A DNA stretch of 64,000 nt from Massilia brevitalea. Its GTDB lineage: Bacteria; Pseudomonadota; Gammaproteobacteria; Burkholderiales; Burkholderiaceae_D. This document shows, piece by piece, positions 33,607 through 43,524 of this stretch (positions within the stretch are counted from its first letter, which is position 1; every line of letters starts with the position of its first letter). Where the stretch lies: NCBI RefSeq assembly GCF_030711405.1, contig NZ_JAULSI010000004.1, positions 1 to 64,000 on the forward strand, read 5' to 3'. A program made the translations under genes and the position numbers. The notes under the pieces were generated by a model. That model saw only the letters and a program-made list of their open reading frames with translations. It was not told the origin of the DNA and did not search any database.

Positions 33607-34473
33607 CTAGCGCAGTTCGGCCGGGGCGGCCTGGTAGAAGCTGCGGTAGGCGGCGTAGTCGGCGTCGCTGGCGGCAACGAACGACAGCGGCTCCGGCGCG
33701 TGGATCAGTTCCGCGGCGTTGTCGAGGATGCGCCGGCCTTCCGGATCGCGGTGCATGTTGAGGAAGGCGGCGGCGACCGCGCGCACCTGGGCCGCCGGCA
33801 CGCGCGGCGAGGCCATCAGGGCCAGGTCGTTGAACGGGGCCGAGCTCCACAGCACGCGGAAGTGCTTGTCCTCGCGCCCGGCGTAGTTGGCCACCAGCTG
33901 CGAGTTGGCGCCGGCGGCGCGCGCGCGGCCGCTGAACATCTGGGTAAAGGCGGCGTCCATGTTGCCGCCAAAGGCGACCGTCACCGGCACCCCCTGGCGC
34001 AGCAGCTGGGCATAGCTCACCTTGTAGGCGATCAGCGCTTCCGGGCCGGGGAACACGACGGTGCTGTTGGCCAGCTGCGACAGGCGGCGGATCGGCGAAT
34101 CGGCCGGCACCACGATCTGGGCGCGCACCGGCTCGGCGTTGCGGCGCCCGAACACGGTCCAGCCCATCTTGGCGCGCTCGGGGCTGAACAGGTGGTTGGT
34201 GAAGGCGAAGTCGACCTCTTTCGCCAGCACATAGCTGGTGGTGTCGGCCGAGGTGCGGCCCAGTTTCAGGTTCAGGCGCACGCCGCTTTTCGTCGAAACG
34301 TAGCGCACGATGGGGTTCCAGAAGCTGGCCGAGACCTGCAGGTTGTACTGGTTCACCGGCGAGAAGTTGTAGACCGGCGGTGCGGCGCCAGGTTTCGCTG
34401 GGGCGGCATTCGCGTGCACGGCGAGCGACGAACAAAGGAGCAGCGCGAAGCCTGCCCGGAAAGGGGTACGCAT
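33607..34473 (-). CDS. PhnD-like periplasmic phosphate/phosphonate-type binding protein
   Basis: A 288-residue protein with a signal peptide (cleavage after VHANA, about residue 23) and the PhnD-like solute-binding fold: QYNLQVSASFWNPIVRYVSTKSGVRLNL, then DFAFTNHLF and STVVFPGPEALIAYKVSY. No ABC permease or ATPase gene is adjacent, so it is unlikely to serve transport. Its close coupling to the GGDEF-EAL gene suggests it binds a ligand in the periplasm and signals through that membrane protein. The ligand is unknown. Confidence 0.85.
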   Translation of the reverse strand: MRTPFRAGFALLLCSSLAVHANAAPAKPGAAPPVYNFSPVNQYNLQVSASFWNPIVRYVSTKSGVRLNLKLGRTSADTTSYVLAKEVDFAFTNHLFSPERAKMGWTVFGRRNAEPVRAQIVVPADSPIRRLSQLANSTVVFPGPEALIAYKVSYAQLLRQGVPVTVAFGGNMDAAFTQMFSGRARAAGANSQLVANYAGREDKHFRVLWSSAPFNDLALMASPRVPAAQVRAVAAAFLNMHRDPEGRRILDNAAELIHAPEPLSFVAASDADYAAYRSFYQAAPAELR

Positions 34474-34577
34474 GGAAGTCGAGGGGAGCTGTGGAGTCGG
34501 ACGGCGATGTCATTACGCCAGCCGGCAAATATAACACAATTCCACAAGACAATGTTTATGATCGTTTTTGCAATAGC

Positions 34578-34652
34578 GTAGGGTGGGTTCTTGAGCCCAC
34601 CGTGCACGTGGTAAGCACAAATGCGAATGGTGGGTTCGAGAACCCACCCTAC
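34578..34652. repeat. Facing pair of extragenic palindromes
   Basis: Copies at 34578-34602 (GTGGGTTC... GAGCCCAC, a near-pair) and 34629-34652 (GTGGGTTC/GAACCCAC) face each other across about 25 bases in the gap between the divergently read rluF-like and PhnD-like regions. The stem here has T in place of C at the same position in both arms of the second copy. Confidence 0.75.
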
Positions 34653-34666
34653 CTGATCACGGAGGC

Positions 34667-35413
34667 TCAGAACGCCTCGTCCGCCCCCAGGTAGCGCCAC
34701 TGCCCCACCGGCAAATCGCCCAACTTGACGCGCCCGATGCGCACCCGCTTCAGGCCGATCACCTTCAGCCCCACCATGTCGCACATGCGGCGGATCTGGC
34801 GCTTCTTGCCTTCCTTTAGGGTGAAGCTGAGCTGGTCCTCGTTCTGCCAGCGCACCTTGGCCGGCAGCAGCGGTTTACCGTCCATCCACAGGCCGTGGTT
34901 CAGCTTTTTCAGGTCGCTGTCGGGCAGCTTGCCCGGCTTGGTGTACTGCACCCGCACCAGGTATTCCTTGTCGACGCTGGTGGTCTCGCCGATCAGCTGC
35001 TTGGCGATGCGGCCGTCCTGGGTCAGCACCAGCAGGCCGACCGAGTCGATGTCGAGGCGCCCGGCCGGCACCAGCGAGCGCAGCTGGGTGGGGTGGAAGT
35101 TTTCCGGGGCCGGATCGTCGGCCCAGCGGTTCTCGGCCTTGATCAGGGCCACGGCCGGCGTGTAGCCATCCTCGGCCTGGCCGCTGACGTAGCCCATCGG
35201 CTTGTTGATCAGGACCGTAACGCGCTTCGATTGCTCGGCCGCGGCCTGGCGCTCAACGGTGATGCGTTGCGAAGGCAGCACCTTGCTGCCCAGTTCGGAG
35301 ATCACCTTGCCGTCGACCCGCACCCAGCCGCGGGCGATCCATTCATCGGCTTCGCGGCGCGAGCACAGGCCGAGTTCGGACATACGTTTGGAAAGGCGGA
35401 GCGGTTCGGTCAT
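34667..35413 (-). CDS. rluF: RsuA/RluF-family rRNA pseudouridine synthase
   Basis: A 248-residue pseudouridine synthase. An N-terminal S4 RNA-binding domain (MTEPLRLSKRMSELGLCSRREADEWI) is followed by the catalytic domain with D121 in AGRLDIDSVGLLVLTQDG, and KKRQIRRMCDMVGLKV as the conserved C-terminal motif. The best match in style is RluF, which modifies U2604 of 23S rRNA, but RluB, RluE and RsuA are close relatives and the exact target is inferred. It lies directly downstream of glnD with a 21-base gap. Confidence 0.85.
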   Translation of the reverse strand: MTEPLRLSKRMSELGLCSRREADEWIARGWVRVDGKVISELGSKVLPSQRITVERQAAAEQSKRVTVLINKPMGYVSGQAEDGYTPAVALIKAENRWADDPAPENFHPTQLRSLVPAGRLDIDSVGLLVLTQDGRIAKQLIGETTSVDKEYLVRVQYTKPGKLPDSDLKKLNHGLWMDGKPLLPAKVRWQNEDQLSFTLKEGKKRQIRRMCDMVGLKVIGLKRVRIGRVKLGDLPVGQWRYLGADEAF

Positions 35414-35434
35414 AGGGCTGCAAACAAAAAAGAA

Positions 35435-38068
35435 TTAATTGGACAGCGCGTCCAGCAGCTCGGTTTCGAGCTGGACCTGCACGCGCGGGTTGTTCAGGTT
35501 CGGGCCGTCGATCAGGAACACGTCCTCGACGCGTTCGCCCAGGGTCATGATCTTGGCCGTGTGGAGGTTGATGCGGTAGCGCGTCAGCACATTCGCAATC
35601 GCGTACAGCAGGCCGGTGCGGTCATGGGCCGCGATCGACAGCAGGTAGTTCTGGCCGCGCTCGTCGGGACGCATGTCCACGGTCGGCGTGATCGGGAAGT
35701 GGCGCGACAGGCGCGACAGGCGGGAGCGCGTCGGCGCGCCCAGCGGCGCCGTTGATGCCAGCACCTCGCACAGTTCGTGCTCGATCAGGCTGATGATGTC
35801 GCGGTAGTGCTTGGCGAAGGTAGCGTCGGTGACCAGGAAGGTGTCGAGCGCATAGCCGTCGCGCGTGGTGTGGATCTTGGCGTCGAGGATGCTGAAGTTC
35901 TTGCGGTCGAAGTAGCTGCAGATGCGCGCGAACAGGTCCGGCTGGTCCTTCACATACACCGTCACCTGCAGGCCTTCGCCGATCGGCGCCAGGCGCGCCT
36001 TGACCACCGGCCGCCCGCTGCCCAGCTTGTCGTGCAGGCAGCGCGTCTGCCAGGCGATGTCGGAGGCGTCGTGGCGCAGGAAGTAGACCACGTCGAGCTG
36101 GTCCCACAGCGCTTCGTGGGCATTCGCCGGCAGACCGAACAAACGCAGCGTGGCCAGCGCTTCCTGCTGGCGCATGCGCAGCTCGCGGTCGGCCGAATGC
36201 GGTTCGCCCCCCAGCACGCGCAAGGTAATCCGGTACAAATCCTCCAGCAGCTTGGCCTTCCAGGCATTCCATACCTTGGGGCTGGTGCCGCGGATGTCGG
36301 CCACGGTCAGCAGGTAGAGGGCGGTCAGGTGGCGCTCGTCCTTCACCACGCCGGCAAAGGCGGCAATCACGTCCGGGTCAGACAAATCCTGCTTCTGCGC
36401 CACCTGCGACATGGTCAGGTGCTGCTCGACCAGGAACACCACCAGCTCCGTATCCTCTTCGGAGAGGCCATGCTCGCGGCAGAACGCGAAGGCGTCGGTC
36501 TTCCCGAGCTCGGAGTGGTCGCCGCCGCGGCCCTTGGCGATGTCGTGGAACAGGGCCGCCACGTACAGCAGCCAGCGGTCGCGAAAGTTGGCGATCAGGG
36601 CGCTGCAGAACGGGTATTCGTGGGCATGCTCGCTCATGGTGAAGCGGCGCAGGTTACGCACCACCATCATGATGTGCTGGTCGACGGTATACACGTGGAA
36701 GAGGTCGTGCTGCATCTGCCCGACGATGTTGCGGAAGTTGGGCAGGTAGCGTCCCAGCACACCGAATTCGTTCATGCGCCGCAGTGCGTGCACCAGGCCG
36801 ACCGGCGCCTTCAGGATGCGCAGGAAGCGCGCCTTGTTGGCCGGGTCGGCGCGGAAGTCGTCGTCGATCAGGTTGCGCGCATGCCAGAGCGCGCGCGTGG
36901 TGCGCGCCGTCATGCCCTTGATGTCCGGGCGTTCCGTCATGGCGACGAAAATCTCCAGCACCGCCGACGGCGTGGTCTCGAAGGTATCGTCGCGCACGAT
37001 GTCGATGAAGCCGTTGACCTCGTTGAAGCAGCCGCCGCACGAGGAACTGAGCGGCCGCGGCACCGAGGGCTGCGGGAACAGCCTCGCCTCGATGTTCTGC
37101 AGCAGGATGGTGTTCAGCTGGGTGACGGTCTTCGCGGCCCAGTAGTAGCGCTGCATCAGGTATTCGGATGCGCGCCGCGCGCCCGGTCCCGGCGGGTCGG
37201 ATGCGAGCCCGAACGATTCGGCAATCGCGGTCTGCACGTCGAACAGCAGGCGGTCTTCGCGCCGCTTGGTCTGCAGGTGCAGGCGCACGCGGATGTCCTT
37301 GAATGCGCGTTCCTTTTCCATCAGCTGGCGCGCCTCGACGCGCGTGATCAGGCCGCGCGTGGCCAGCTGGCCCCAGGAATTCGCCAGTCCCGCCGCTTTC
37401 GCCACCCACAGGATCACCTGCAGATCGCGCAGCGCGCCCGGGCTTTCCTTGCAGTTCGGCTCCAGCGCAAACGCGGTGTACTCGTACTTGGCGTGGCGCA
37501 GGCGCATCTCGGCGGTCTTGGCCTGGAAAAAGGCCTGCGGGTCGAGCGCTGCGCGGTAGCGCGTTTGCAGCTGGGCGAAGAGGGCCGTGTCGCCGGTGAC
37601 CAGGCGCGCTTCGAGCAGGCTGGTTTGCACGGTGATGTCGGCCGCCGATTCGAGCAGGCATTCGTCCACGGTACGGATGCTGTGGCCGATCTCCAGGCCC
37701 AGGTCCCAAAGCAGCTGCACCAGGCTTTCCAGCTTGGCTTGCGTGATGGCGTCGGGTGCCGCGCCGAGCAGGACCAGGACGTCGACGTCCGAATACGGAA
37801 ACAGTTCGCCGCGGCCGTAGCCGCCGACCGCCACCAGGGCCGTGTTGGCGGGCAGGCGCGCCGCGCGCCAGGCTTCGCCGAGGATGCCGTCGACGCAGCG
37901 TCGCAGGCTGCGCAGCAGCTTTTCGGGACGGTCGTCGCGGCGGAAGCGGTCGAACAGCGCCTGGCGTTCGGCTTTCAGCTTCTGCCGGAGTGCGATTCCA
38001 ATTTCGGGATGCGCGGTCTCGGGATGCGCGGTCCCGGGTTGCGTCTCGTCGCGCTGCGCGGCTGGCAT
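35435..38068 (-). CDS. glnD: PII uridylyltransferase/uridylyl-removing enzyme
   Basis: Nitrogen sensor that uridylylates PII proteins at low glutamine and removes UMP at high glutamine. It has 877 residues. The nucleotidyltransferase motif GGYGRGELFPYSDVD is at 82-96, the HD phosphohydrolase motif is around H508-D509 (FHDIAKGRGGDHSELG), and two C-terminal ACT domains bind glutamine. The start is ATG at 38068 with TAAGGA upstream; a TTG two codons earlier is less likely. The N-terminus holds a short AHPETAHPE duplication. It follows map by nine bases. Confidence 0.96.
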   Translation of the reverse strand: MPAAQRDETQPGTAHPETAHPEIGIALRQKLKAERQALFDRFRRDDRPEKLLRSLRRCVDGILGEAWRAARLPANTALVAVGGYGRGELFPYSDVDVLVLLGAAPDAITQAKLESLVQLLWDLGLEIGHSIRTVDECLLESAADITVQTSLLEARLVTGDTALFAQLQTRYRAALDPQAFFQAKTAEMRLRHAKYEYTAFALEPNCKESPGALRDLQVILWVAKAAGLANSWGQLATRGLITRVEARQLMEKERAFKDIRVRLHLQTKRREDRLLFDVQTAIAESFGLASDPPGPGARRASEYLMQRYYWAAKTVTQLNTILLQNIEARLFPQPSVPRPLSSSCGGCFNEVNGFIDIVRDDTFETTPSAVLEIFVAMTERPDIKGMTARTTRALWHARNLIDDDFRADPANKARFLRILKAPVGLVHALRRMNEFGVLGRYLPNFRNIVGQMQHDLFHVYTVDQHIMMVVRNLRRFTMSEHAHEYPFCSALIANFRDRWLLYVAALFHDIAKGRGGDHSELGKTDAFAFCREHGLSEEDTELVVFLVEQHLTMSQVAQKQDLSDPDVIAAFAGVVKDERHLTALYLLTVADIRGTSPKVWNAWKAKLLEDLYRITLRVLGGEPHSADRELRMRQQEALATLRLFGLPANAHEALWDQLDVVYFLRHDASDIAWQTRCLHDKLGSGRPVVKARLAPIGEGLQVTVYVKDQPDLFARICSYFDRKNFSILDAKIHTTRDGYALDTFLVTDATFAKHYRDIISLIEHELCEVLASTAPLGAPTRSRLSRLSRHFPITPTVDMRPDERGQNYLLSIAAHDRTGLLYAIANVLTRYRINLHTAKIMTLGERVEDVFLIDGPNLNNPRVQVQLETELLDALSN

Positions 38069-38077
38069 GGGCAATCC

Positions 38078-38902
38078 TTAGGCGGGAACCGATTCGTGCG
38101 GCAGCACGATGGCTGGCGGCGGCGGGGTGCCGGCGGACTGGGTCAGGACTTCATAGCCGGTTTCGGTGACCAGGATCATGTGTTCCCACTGGGCCGAGAG
38201 GCTGCGGTCCTTGGTCTTGATGGTCCAGCCGTCGGGCAGGGCCTTGATCTCGCGTTTTCCCGCGTTGATCATCGGCTCGATGGTGAAGATCATGCCCGGC
38301 TCCAGCTTTTCCAGCGTGCCGGGTTTACCGTAGTGCAGCACCTGCGGCTCTTCGTGGAAGACGCGGCCGATGCCGTGGCCGCAGAACTCGCGCACCACGC
38401 TGTAGCCGTGCTTTTCGGCGTGCTGCTGGATCACGTGGCCGATGTCGCCCAGGTGCGCGCCCGGTTTCACCTTGCTGATACCGAGCCACATGCATTCGTA
38501 GGTGATCTCGGCCAGGCGCTTGGCCATGATCGACGGTTTGCCGATGAAGAACATGCGACTGTTGTCGCCGTGGAAGCCGTCTTTCGTGATCACGGTGACG
38601 TCGATGTTCATCACGTCGCCATCCTTCAGCGGCTTGTCGTTCGGGATGCCGTGGCAGATCACGTCGTTGAGCGAGGTGCAGACCGATTTCGGGTAAGGCG
38701 GGTAACCCGGCGGCTGATAGTTCAGCGGGGCAGGGGTCGTGCCTTGCACGTTGACCATGTATTCGTGGCACAGGCGGTCGAGTTCGGCGGTGGTCACGCC
38801 GGGCTTGACGAAGGGCGTGATGTAGTCGAGCACTTCGGCGCCAAGGCGACCGGCAATGCGCATGCCGGCGATTTCGTCGGGGGTCTTGATGGAGATGGAC
38901 AT
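38078..38902 (-). CDS. map: Type I methionine aminopeptidase
   Basis: Removes the initiator methionine from new proteins. It has 274 residues; the start is ATG at 38902 (MSISIKTPDEIAGMRIAGRL), the normal N-terminus, although the frame extends upstream through the palindrome at 39025. The metal ligands are in NIDVTVITKDGFHGDNS, GHGIGRVFHEEP, FTIEPMI and WEHMILVTE. It is divergent from rpsB, the usual arrangement in this group, and is followed by glnD. Confidence 0.96.
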   Translation of the reverse strand: MSISIKTPDEIAGMRIAGRLGAEVLDYITPFVKPGVTTAELDRLCHEYMVNVQGTTPAPLNYQPPGYPPYPKSVCTSLNDVICHGIPNDKPLKDGDVMNIDVTVITKDGFHGDNSRMFFIGKPSIMAKRLAEITYECMWLGISKVKPGAHLGDIGHVIQQHAEKHGYSVVREFCGHGIGRVFHEEPQVLHYGKPGTLEKLEPGMIFTIEPMINAGKREIKALPDGWTIKTKDRSLSAQWEHMILVTETGYEVLTQSAGTPPPPAIVLPHESVPA

Positions 38903-39024
38903 AGGGGCTTCGGACAAAACAGTCAATATTCGTAACAGCGCGTAACAGCCGAGTAAAGATTTCACTCGCTGCAATATCCTCCACATTATAAGTGATGACG
39001 TATGCCCCTGCCGAGGAGTCAATC

Positions 39025-39052
39025 GTAGGGTGGGCACTCCGTGCCCACGCGG
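39025..39052. repeat. Single extragenic palindrome between map and rpsB
   Basis: One copy with stem GTGGGCAC/GTGCCCAC and loop TCC, flanked by GTAGG and GCGG. It lies in the divergent 393-base gap 80 bases upstream of the rpsB promoter; no gene is seen from 38903 to 39295, which otherwise holds the promoters and the rpsB leader. Confidence 0.8.
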
Positions 39053-39131
39053 TACGCACGTGCCAATCCTGCGTTGGCCGCGCCGCCGCTTCCCGAAGCA
39101 GTGCTGTGCAGCGTCCAGATCATGACAAAGC

Positions 39132-39160
39132 TTGATATACAACTCAAATCCCGCTAGAAT
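39132..39160 (+). promoter_or_regulatory. Sigma-70 promoter of rpsB-tsf
   Basis: -35 TTGATA (39132-39137) and -10 TAGAAT (39155-39160) with a 17-base spacer. Transcription would start near 39167, leaving a leader of about 130 bases before rpsB. In other bacteria the rpsB leader binds S2 and is autoregulated; that role here is inferred. Confidence 0.7.
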
Positions 39161-39295
39161 CTCGGGTTGCTCCGATCCTGATCGGGCAATGTTGTCAAAG
39201 TAGTCTATTTTATTTATTCAAATCGCGAATGCGACCGCCAAGGGTGCCCTCGAGGTGACTGGTCGTTATTCAAGAATTTAACCCTGGAGAATTAC

Positions 39296-40045
39296 ATGTC
39301 CGTTACTATGCGCGAAATGCTGGAAGCCGGTATTCACTTCGGCCACCAGACCCGTTTCTGGAACCCAAAGATGGCACCGTTCATCTTCGGTCATCGCAAC
39401 AAGATCCACATCATCAACCTGGAAAAAACCATGGCGATGTACCAGGATGCGATGAAAACCATCAAGCAGATCTCGGCCAACCGCGGCACCATCCTGATGG
39501 TCGGCACCAAGCGCCAGGCACGCGATATCATCGCCGCTGAAGCACAGCGCGCCGGCGTGCCTTACGTCGACCAGCGCTGGCTGGGCGGCATGCTGACCAA
39601 CTTCAAGACCATCAAGACCTCGATCAAGCGCCTGAAAGACATGGAAGCCCAGATCGAAGACGGTTCGGTCGAGAAGATGTCGAAGAAAGAAGCGCTGATG
39701 TTCTCGCGCGAAATGGAAAAGCTGCAGAAGTCGATCGGCGGCATCAAGGACCTGGGCGGCGTGCCTGACGCGATCTTCGTCGTCGACGTCGGCTACCACA
39801 AGGGCGCCATCACCGAAGCCGGCAAGCTGGGCATCCCGGTCATCGGCGTGGTCGATACCAACCACTCGCCAGAAGGCGTCACCCACGTGATCCCTGGTAA
39901 CGACGACTCGTCGAAAGCCATCACCCTGTACGCACGCGGCGTTGCCGATGCGATCCTGGAAGGCCGTGCCAATGCCACCAACGAAGTCGTTGAAATGGTC
40001 AAGGCCGGCGGCGACGACTTCGTCGAAGTCTCCGAGCAGGCATAA
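39296..40045 (+). CDS. rpsB: 30S ribosomal protein S2
   Basis: A 249-residue ribosomal protein of the small-subunit body. The N-terminus [32 protein letters not shown] and the TNKFKTIK-like region ([15 protein letters not shown]) are diagnostic. CTGGAGAA upstream of the ATG serves as ribosome site. It is the first gene of rpsB-tsf-pyrH-frr and is separated from tsf by a hairpin that can lower expression of the downstream genes. Confidence 0.98.
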   Translation: MSVTMREMLEAGIHFGHQTRFWNPKMAPFIFGHRNKIHIINLEKTMAMYQDAMKTIKQISANRGTILMVGTKRQARDIIAAEAQRAGVPYVDQRWLGGMLTNFKTIKTSIKRLKDMEAQIEDGSVEKMSKKEALMFSREMEKLQKSIGGIKDLGGVPDAIFVVDVGYHKGAITEAGKLGIPVIGVVDTNHSPEGVTHVIPGNDDSSKAITLYARGVADAILEGRANATNEVVEMVKAGGDDFVEVSEQA

Positions 40046-40098
40046 GCTCAGGCAGGCCTAGCGCCTGCCCCGAGCGCCGAGCGTTGTATACACGCTCT

Positions 40099-40134
40099 CA
40101 AAGGGGTGCCGGTGTTCTGAGCACCCCTTTTTTC
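40099..40134 (+). terminator. Partial terminator between rpsB and tsf
   Basis: AAAGGGGTGC and GCACCCCTTT form a ten-base stem followed by TTT. The position between the two genes suggests an attenuator that sets the rpsB to tsf ratio, as in other bacteria. Confidence 0.8.
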
Positions 40135-40215
40135 AAGCAAAAGAATTCAGCAATAACGTCGTGGAAGCGCCGTTTGGCGTTTTCACTCTGCGACTCACTA
40201 TTTAGGAGAATACAC

Positions 40216-41124
40216 ATGGCAGCGATTACTGCAGCGATGGTCGGCGAACTGCGCGCGAAAACCGACGCACCGATGATGGAATGCAAAAAAGCACTGACCG
40301 AAGCCGAAGGCGACATGGGCCGTGCTGAAGAGATCCTGCGCGTCAAGCTGGGCGGCAAGGCATCGAAAGCATCGGCACGCATCACCGCCGAAGGCGTCGT
40401 CGCCACCTACATCGCCGGCAACATCGGCGCGCTGGTGGAAATCAACAGCGAAACCGACTTCGTCGCCAAGAACGACGACTTCCTGGCCATGGCCAACCTG
40501 GCAGCCAAGCTGATCGCCGAAAACAACCCGGCCGACGTCGCTGCCCTGTCCGAGCTGGACGCCGGCGGCCAGACCTTCGACGCACTGCGTTCGGCACTGA
40601 TCGGCAAGATCGGCGAGAACATGACCGTGCGCCGCTTCCAGCGTTTCGAAACCACCGGCAAGCTGGCTTCCTACCTGCACGGCACCCGTATCGGCGTCAT
40701 GGTCGAATACGAAGGCGCGGACGAGCAGGTCGGCAAGGACGTCGCAATGCACATCGCCGCGATGAAGCCAGTCGCTCTGTCGGCTGAGCAAGTGCCTGCT
40801 GAAATGATCGAAAAAGAGCGTTCGGTTGCTCAACTGAAAGCACAAGAAGACGCGGACGCCGCTGCTGCTGCTGGCAAGCCAGCCCAGTCGCCGGAAATCC
40901 TGGCCAAGCGCCTCGAAGGTTCGGTCCAGAAGTACCTGAAAGAAGTGTCGCTGCTGAACCAGGCATTCGTGAAGAACGACAAGCAGTCGATCGAGCAGAT
41001 GCTGAAGGCCGCCAACACGACCGTCAAGGGCTTCACCATGTACGTCGTCGGCGAAGGCATCGAGAAAAAGGTTGACGACTTCGCAGCAGAAGTCGCGGCC
41101 CAGATGGCTGCCAACAAGCAGTAA
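40216..41124 (+). CDS. tsf: Translation elongation factor Ts
   Basis: Exchanges GDP for GTP on EF-Tu. It has 302 residues. The start is ATG at 40216 behind AGGAGAA ([27 protein letters not shown], with the conserved [12 protein letters not shown] motif); the frame continues 44 codons upstream across the hairpin without EF-Ts similarity. The SETDFVAKN motif of the core domain is present. A terminator follows, yet pyrH lies in the usual order. Confidence 0.98.
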   Translation: MAAITAAMVGELRAKTDAPMMECKKALTEAEGDMGRAEEILRVKLGGKASKASARITAEGVVATYIAGNIGALVEINSETDFVAKNDDFLAMANLAAKLIAENNPADVAALSELDAGGQTFDALRSALIGKIGENMTVRRFQRFETTGKLASYLHGTRIGVMVEYEGADEQVGKDVAMHIAAMKPVALSAEQVPAEMIEKERSVAQLKAQEDADAAAAAGKPAQSPEILAKRLEGSVQKYLKEVSLLNQAFVKNDKQSIEQMLKAANTTVKGFTMYVVGEGIEKKVDDFAAEVAAQMAANKQ

Positions 41125-41126
41125 TA

Positions 41127-41155
41127 GAAAAGCGGGCCGCAAGGCCCGTTTTTTT
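41127..41155 (+). terminator. Terminator after tsf
   Basis: AAAGCGGGCC/GGCCCGTTTT hairpin followed by seven T's, placed directly after the tsf stop. Confidence 0.88.
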
Positions 41156-41178
41156 AACCCGTCGGTTTTATCGACGGG

Positions 41179-41207
41179 GTAGGGTGGACACAGATGTCCA
41201 CCCTACG
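41179..41207. repeat. Extragenic palindrome upstream of pyrH
   Basis: Stem GTGGACAC/GTGTCCAC with loop AGAT variant, flanked by GTAGG on the left and CCTACG on the right, so that the whole element is symmetric (CGTAGG on both strands). The A/T change in the middle of each arm is compensatory relative to the GTGGGCAC/GTGCCCAC form. Confidence 0.8.
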
Positions 41208-41350
41208 ACTACAAAGACGTGACGCTGCCGTTGCCCAAGAGCGTGCGCGCCAGTTTCACCGCCATCTGTACATTTGCAGATGAAGCCGCAAGCCATGCGC
41301 CTGCGGCCGGAACCGAATTTGAACCGAACACTACAGGAGAGCGCCTCATC

Positions 41351-42067
41351 ATGACAAAACCAGCCTACCAACGAGTCCTCCTCAAGCTGTCTGGCGAAGC
41401 GCTGATGGGTGACGACCCCTTCGGCATCAACCGCGTCACCATCGATCGCATGGTGGCCGATGTGGCGGAAGTGGCCAAATTGGGTGTCGAGCTGGCGGTC
41501 GTGATCGGCGGCGGCAACATCTTCCGCGGCGTCGCGCCCGGCGCCCAGGGCATGGACCGCGCCACCGCCGACTACATGGGCATGCTGGCCACCGTCATGA
41601 ACGCCCTGGCCCTGGCCGACGCCATGCGCCATGTCGGCATCACCGCACGCGTGATGTCGGCGATCGGCATCGAGCAGGTGGTCGAGCCCTACGTGCGCCC
41701 GAAGGCGCTGCAGTATCTCGAAGAAGGCAAGGTCGTCGTCTTCGCCGCCGGCACCGGCAACCCCTTCTTCACCACCGACACCGCGGCCGCCCTGCGCGGC
41801 TCGGAAATCTCGGCCCAGATTGTTTTGAAGGCAACCAAGGTCGATGGCGTATATACTGCCGATCCTAAGAAGGATCCGCACGCGACGCGCTACGAGTCGA
41901 TCACCTTCGACGAAGCGATCGCCAAGCATTTGCAGGTGATGGACGCGACCGCGTTTGCCCTGTGCCGCGACCAGAAGCTGCCGATCAAGGTGTTCTCCAT
42001 CGTCAAGCCCGGCGCGCTCATGCGCGTGATCATGGGCGAAGACGAAGGTACACTGGTACACGTTTGA
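41351..42067 (+). CDS. pyrH: UMP kinase
   Basis: Phosphorylates UMP to UDP, the first step from UMP to UTP and CTP. It has 238 residues; the start is ATG at 41351 ([20 protein letters not shown]). The KLSGEALMG and [10 protein letters not shown] motifs and the [16 protein letters not shown] segment are diagnostic for the hexameric bacterial form. It is followed by frr after 35 bases. Confidence 0.97.
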   Translation: MTKPAYQRVLLKLSGEALMGDDPFGINRVTIDRMVADVAEVAKLGVELAVVIGGGNIFRGVAPGAQGMDRATADYMGMLATVMNALALADAMRHVGITARVMSAIGIEQVVEPYVRPKALQYLEEGKVVVFAAGTGNPFFTTDTAAALRGSEISAQIVLKATKVDGVYTADPKKDPHATRYESITFDEAIAKHLQVMDATAFALCRDQKLPIKVFSIVKPGALMRVIMGEDEGTLVHV

Positions 42068-42102
42068 TTTAACTCTGAAATATTGAATAACAGGAGAGCA
42101 GC

Positions 42103-42663
42103 ATGTCCCTAGCTGACGTCAAAAAGAATGCGCAAGAGCGCATGACGAAGTCGATTGAAACCCTGCGCGCCGACCTCGCCAAAGTGCGTACCGGCCGTGC
42201 CCACACCGGCATCCTCGACCACGTGATGGTCGACTACTACGGTTCGCCAACGCCGCTGTCCGGCGTGGCCAACCTGACCCTGGCCGATGCGCGCACCATC
42301 GCCGTCCAGCCGTACGAAAAGAAGATGCTGAGCACCATCGAGAAGGCGATCCGTGATGCCGACCTCGGCCTGAACCCGTCGACGATGGGCGACATGGTCC
42401 GTGTGCCGACCCCGGCGCTGACCGAGGAACGCCGCAAGGAAATGGTCAAGCTGTGCAAGTCGGAAGCCGAAGATGCAAAGATCGCCGTGCGTAACATCCG
42501 CCGCGACGCCAACGAGCAGCTGAAGAAAATGGTCAAGGACAAGACCGCCTCGGAAGACGACGAGCGCCGTTCGTCCGACGAGATCCAGAAACTGACCGAC
42601 AAGTTCGTGGCCGACATCGACAAGCTGGTCACCGAAAAGGAAAAGGAAGTCCTGACCGTCTGA
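42103..42663 (+). CDS. frr: Ribosome recycling factor
   Basis: Splits post-termination ribosomes together with EF-G. It has 186 residues, standard length. The characteristic segments are [21 protein letters not shown] and [18 protein letters not shown]. It stands in the pyrH-frr-uppS order typical of proteobacteria, with AGGAGAG upstream of the ATG. Confidence 0.98.
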   Translation: MSLADVKKNAQERMTKSIETLRADLAKVRTGRAHTGILDHVMVDYYGSPTPLSGVANLTLADARTIAVQPYEKKMLSTIEKAIRDADLGLNPSTMGDMVRVPTPALTEERRKEMVKLCKSEAEDAKIAVRNIRRDANEQLKKMVKDKTASEDDERRSSDEIQKLTDKFVADIDKLVTEKEKEVLTV

Positions 42664-42774
42664 CGCAGGAGAGGGCGCAAATGGCGTCCCCGGCCCCGTG
42701 CTTGCGCGCTTGCCGCGTTGCGCGGGGTCCGTTTGTTTTATTCCTCTGTGTATTGCCGTGATGGCAAAGGATTT

Positions 42775-43524
42775 ATGATTTTCAAGAGTTCGACGACTGC
42801 AGTCCCCGATGTGCCGGCTGTGCCGCGCCACGTCGCGATCATCATGGACGGCAATGGCCGCTGGGCGACCAAGCGCCTGCTGCCGCGCGTGGCCGGCCAC
42901 GTGAAGGGCGTCGAGGCCGTGCGCGGCGTGGTCGAGGCCTGCGCGCTGCGCGGCGTCGAGTACCTGACGCTGTTTGCGTTTTCGTCGGAAAACTGGCGCC
43001 GGCCGGCCGAGGAAGTGTCGCTGCTGATGCGCCTCTTCGTCACCGCCCTCGAGCGCGAAGTGGCGAAGATGCACGCCAACGACATCCGCCTGAAGGTCGT
43101 GGGCGATCTGTCGCGCTTCGACCCGAAATTGCAGGACATGATCGCGAATGCCGAGCGCAAGACCGCCGGCAACACGCGCCTGACGGTCTCGGTGTGCGCC
43201 AACTACGGCGGCCGCTGGGACATCATGCAGGCCACCAGCAAGATGGTTGCCGCCAACCCCGGCCTGAGCGAGTACACCGAAGAGTTGCTGGCGCCGCACC
43301 TGGCGATGGCGTATGCGCCGGAGCCGGACCTGTTCATCCGCACCGGCGGCGAAGAGCGCATCAGCAATTTCCTGCTGTGGCAGCTGGCGTATTCCGAGCT
43401 GTACTTTACCGATACCTACTGGCCTGACTTCTCGGCCGAGTCCCTGGACGCGGCGATCGCGTCTTACCAACACCGCGAACGGCGCTTCGGCCGGACCGGC
43501 GAACAAGTGGCGAACAAAAACTGA
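42775..43524 (+). CDS. uppS: Undecaprenyl diphosphate synthase
   Basis: Cis-prenyltransferase that makes the C55 lipid carrier for peptidoglycan and O-antigen. It has 249 residues. The catalytic aspartate is D25 in [11 protein letters not shown], and [25 protein letters not shown] is the conserved C-terminal block. The start is ATG at 42775; a frame opening 19 codons earlier has no UppS similarity. It overlaps cdsA by one base. Confidence 0.97.
   Translation: MIFKSSTTAVPDVPAVPRHVAIIMDGNGRWATKRLLPRVAGHVKGVEAVRGVVEACALRGVEYLTLFAFSSENWRRPAEEVSLLMRLFVTALEREVAKMHANDIRLKVVGDLSRFDPKLQDMIANAERKTAGNTRLTVSVCANYGGRWDIMQATSKMVAANPGLSEYTEELLAPHLAMAYAPEPDLFIRTGGEERISNFLLWQLAYSELYFTDTYWPDFSAESLDAAIASYQHRERRFGRTGEQVANKN

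Noticed and set aside
35777..38935. A frame of about 1050 codons opposite glnD and map
   Set aside because: It is antisense to two certain genes and has no recognisable domain.
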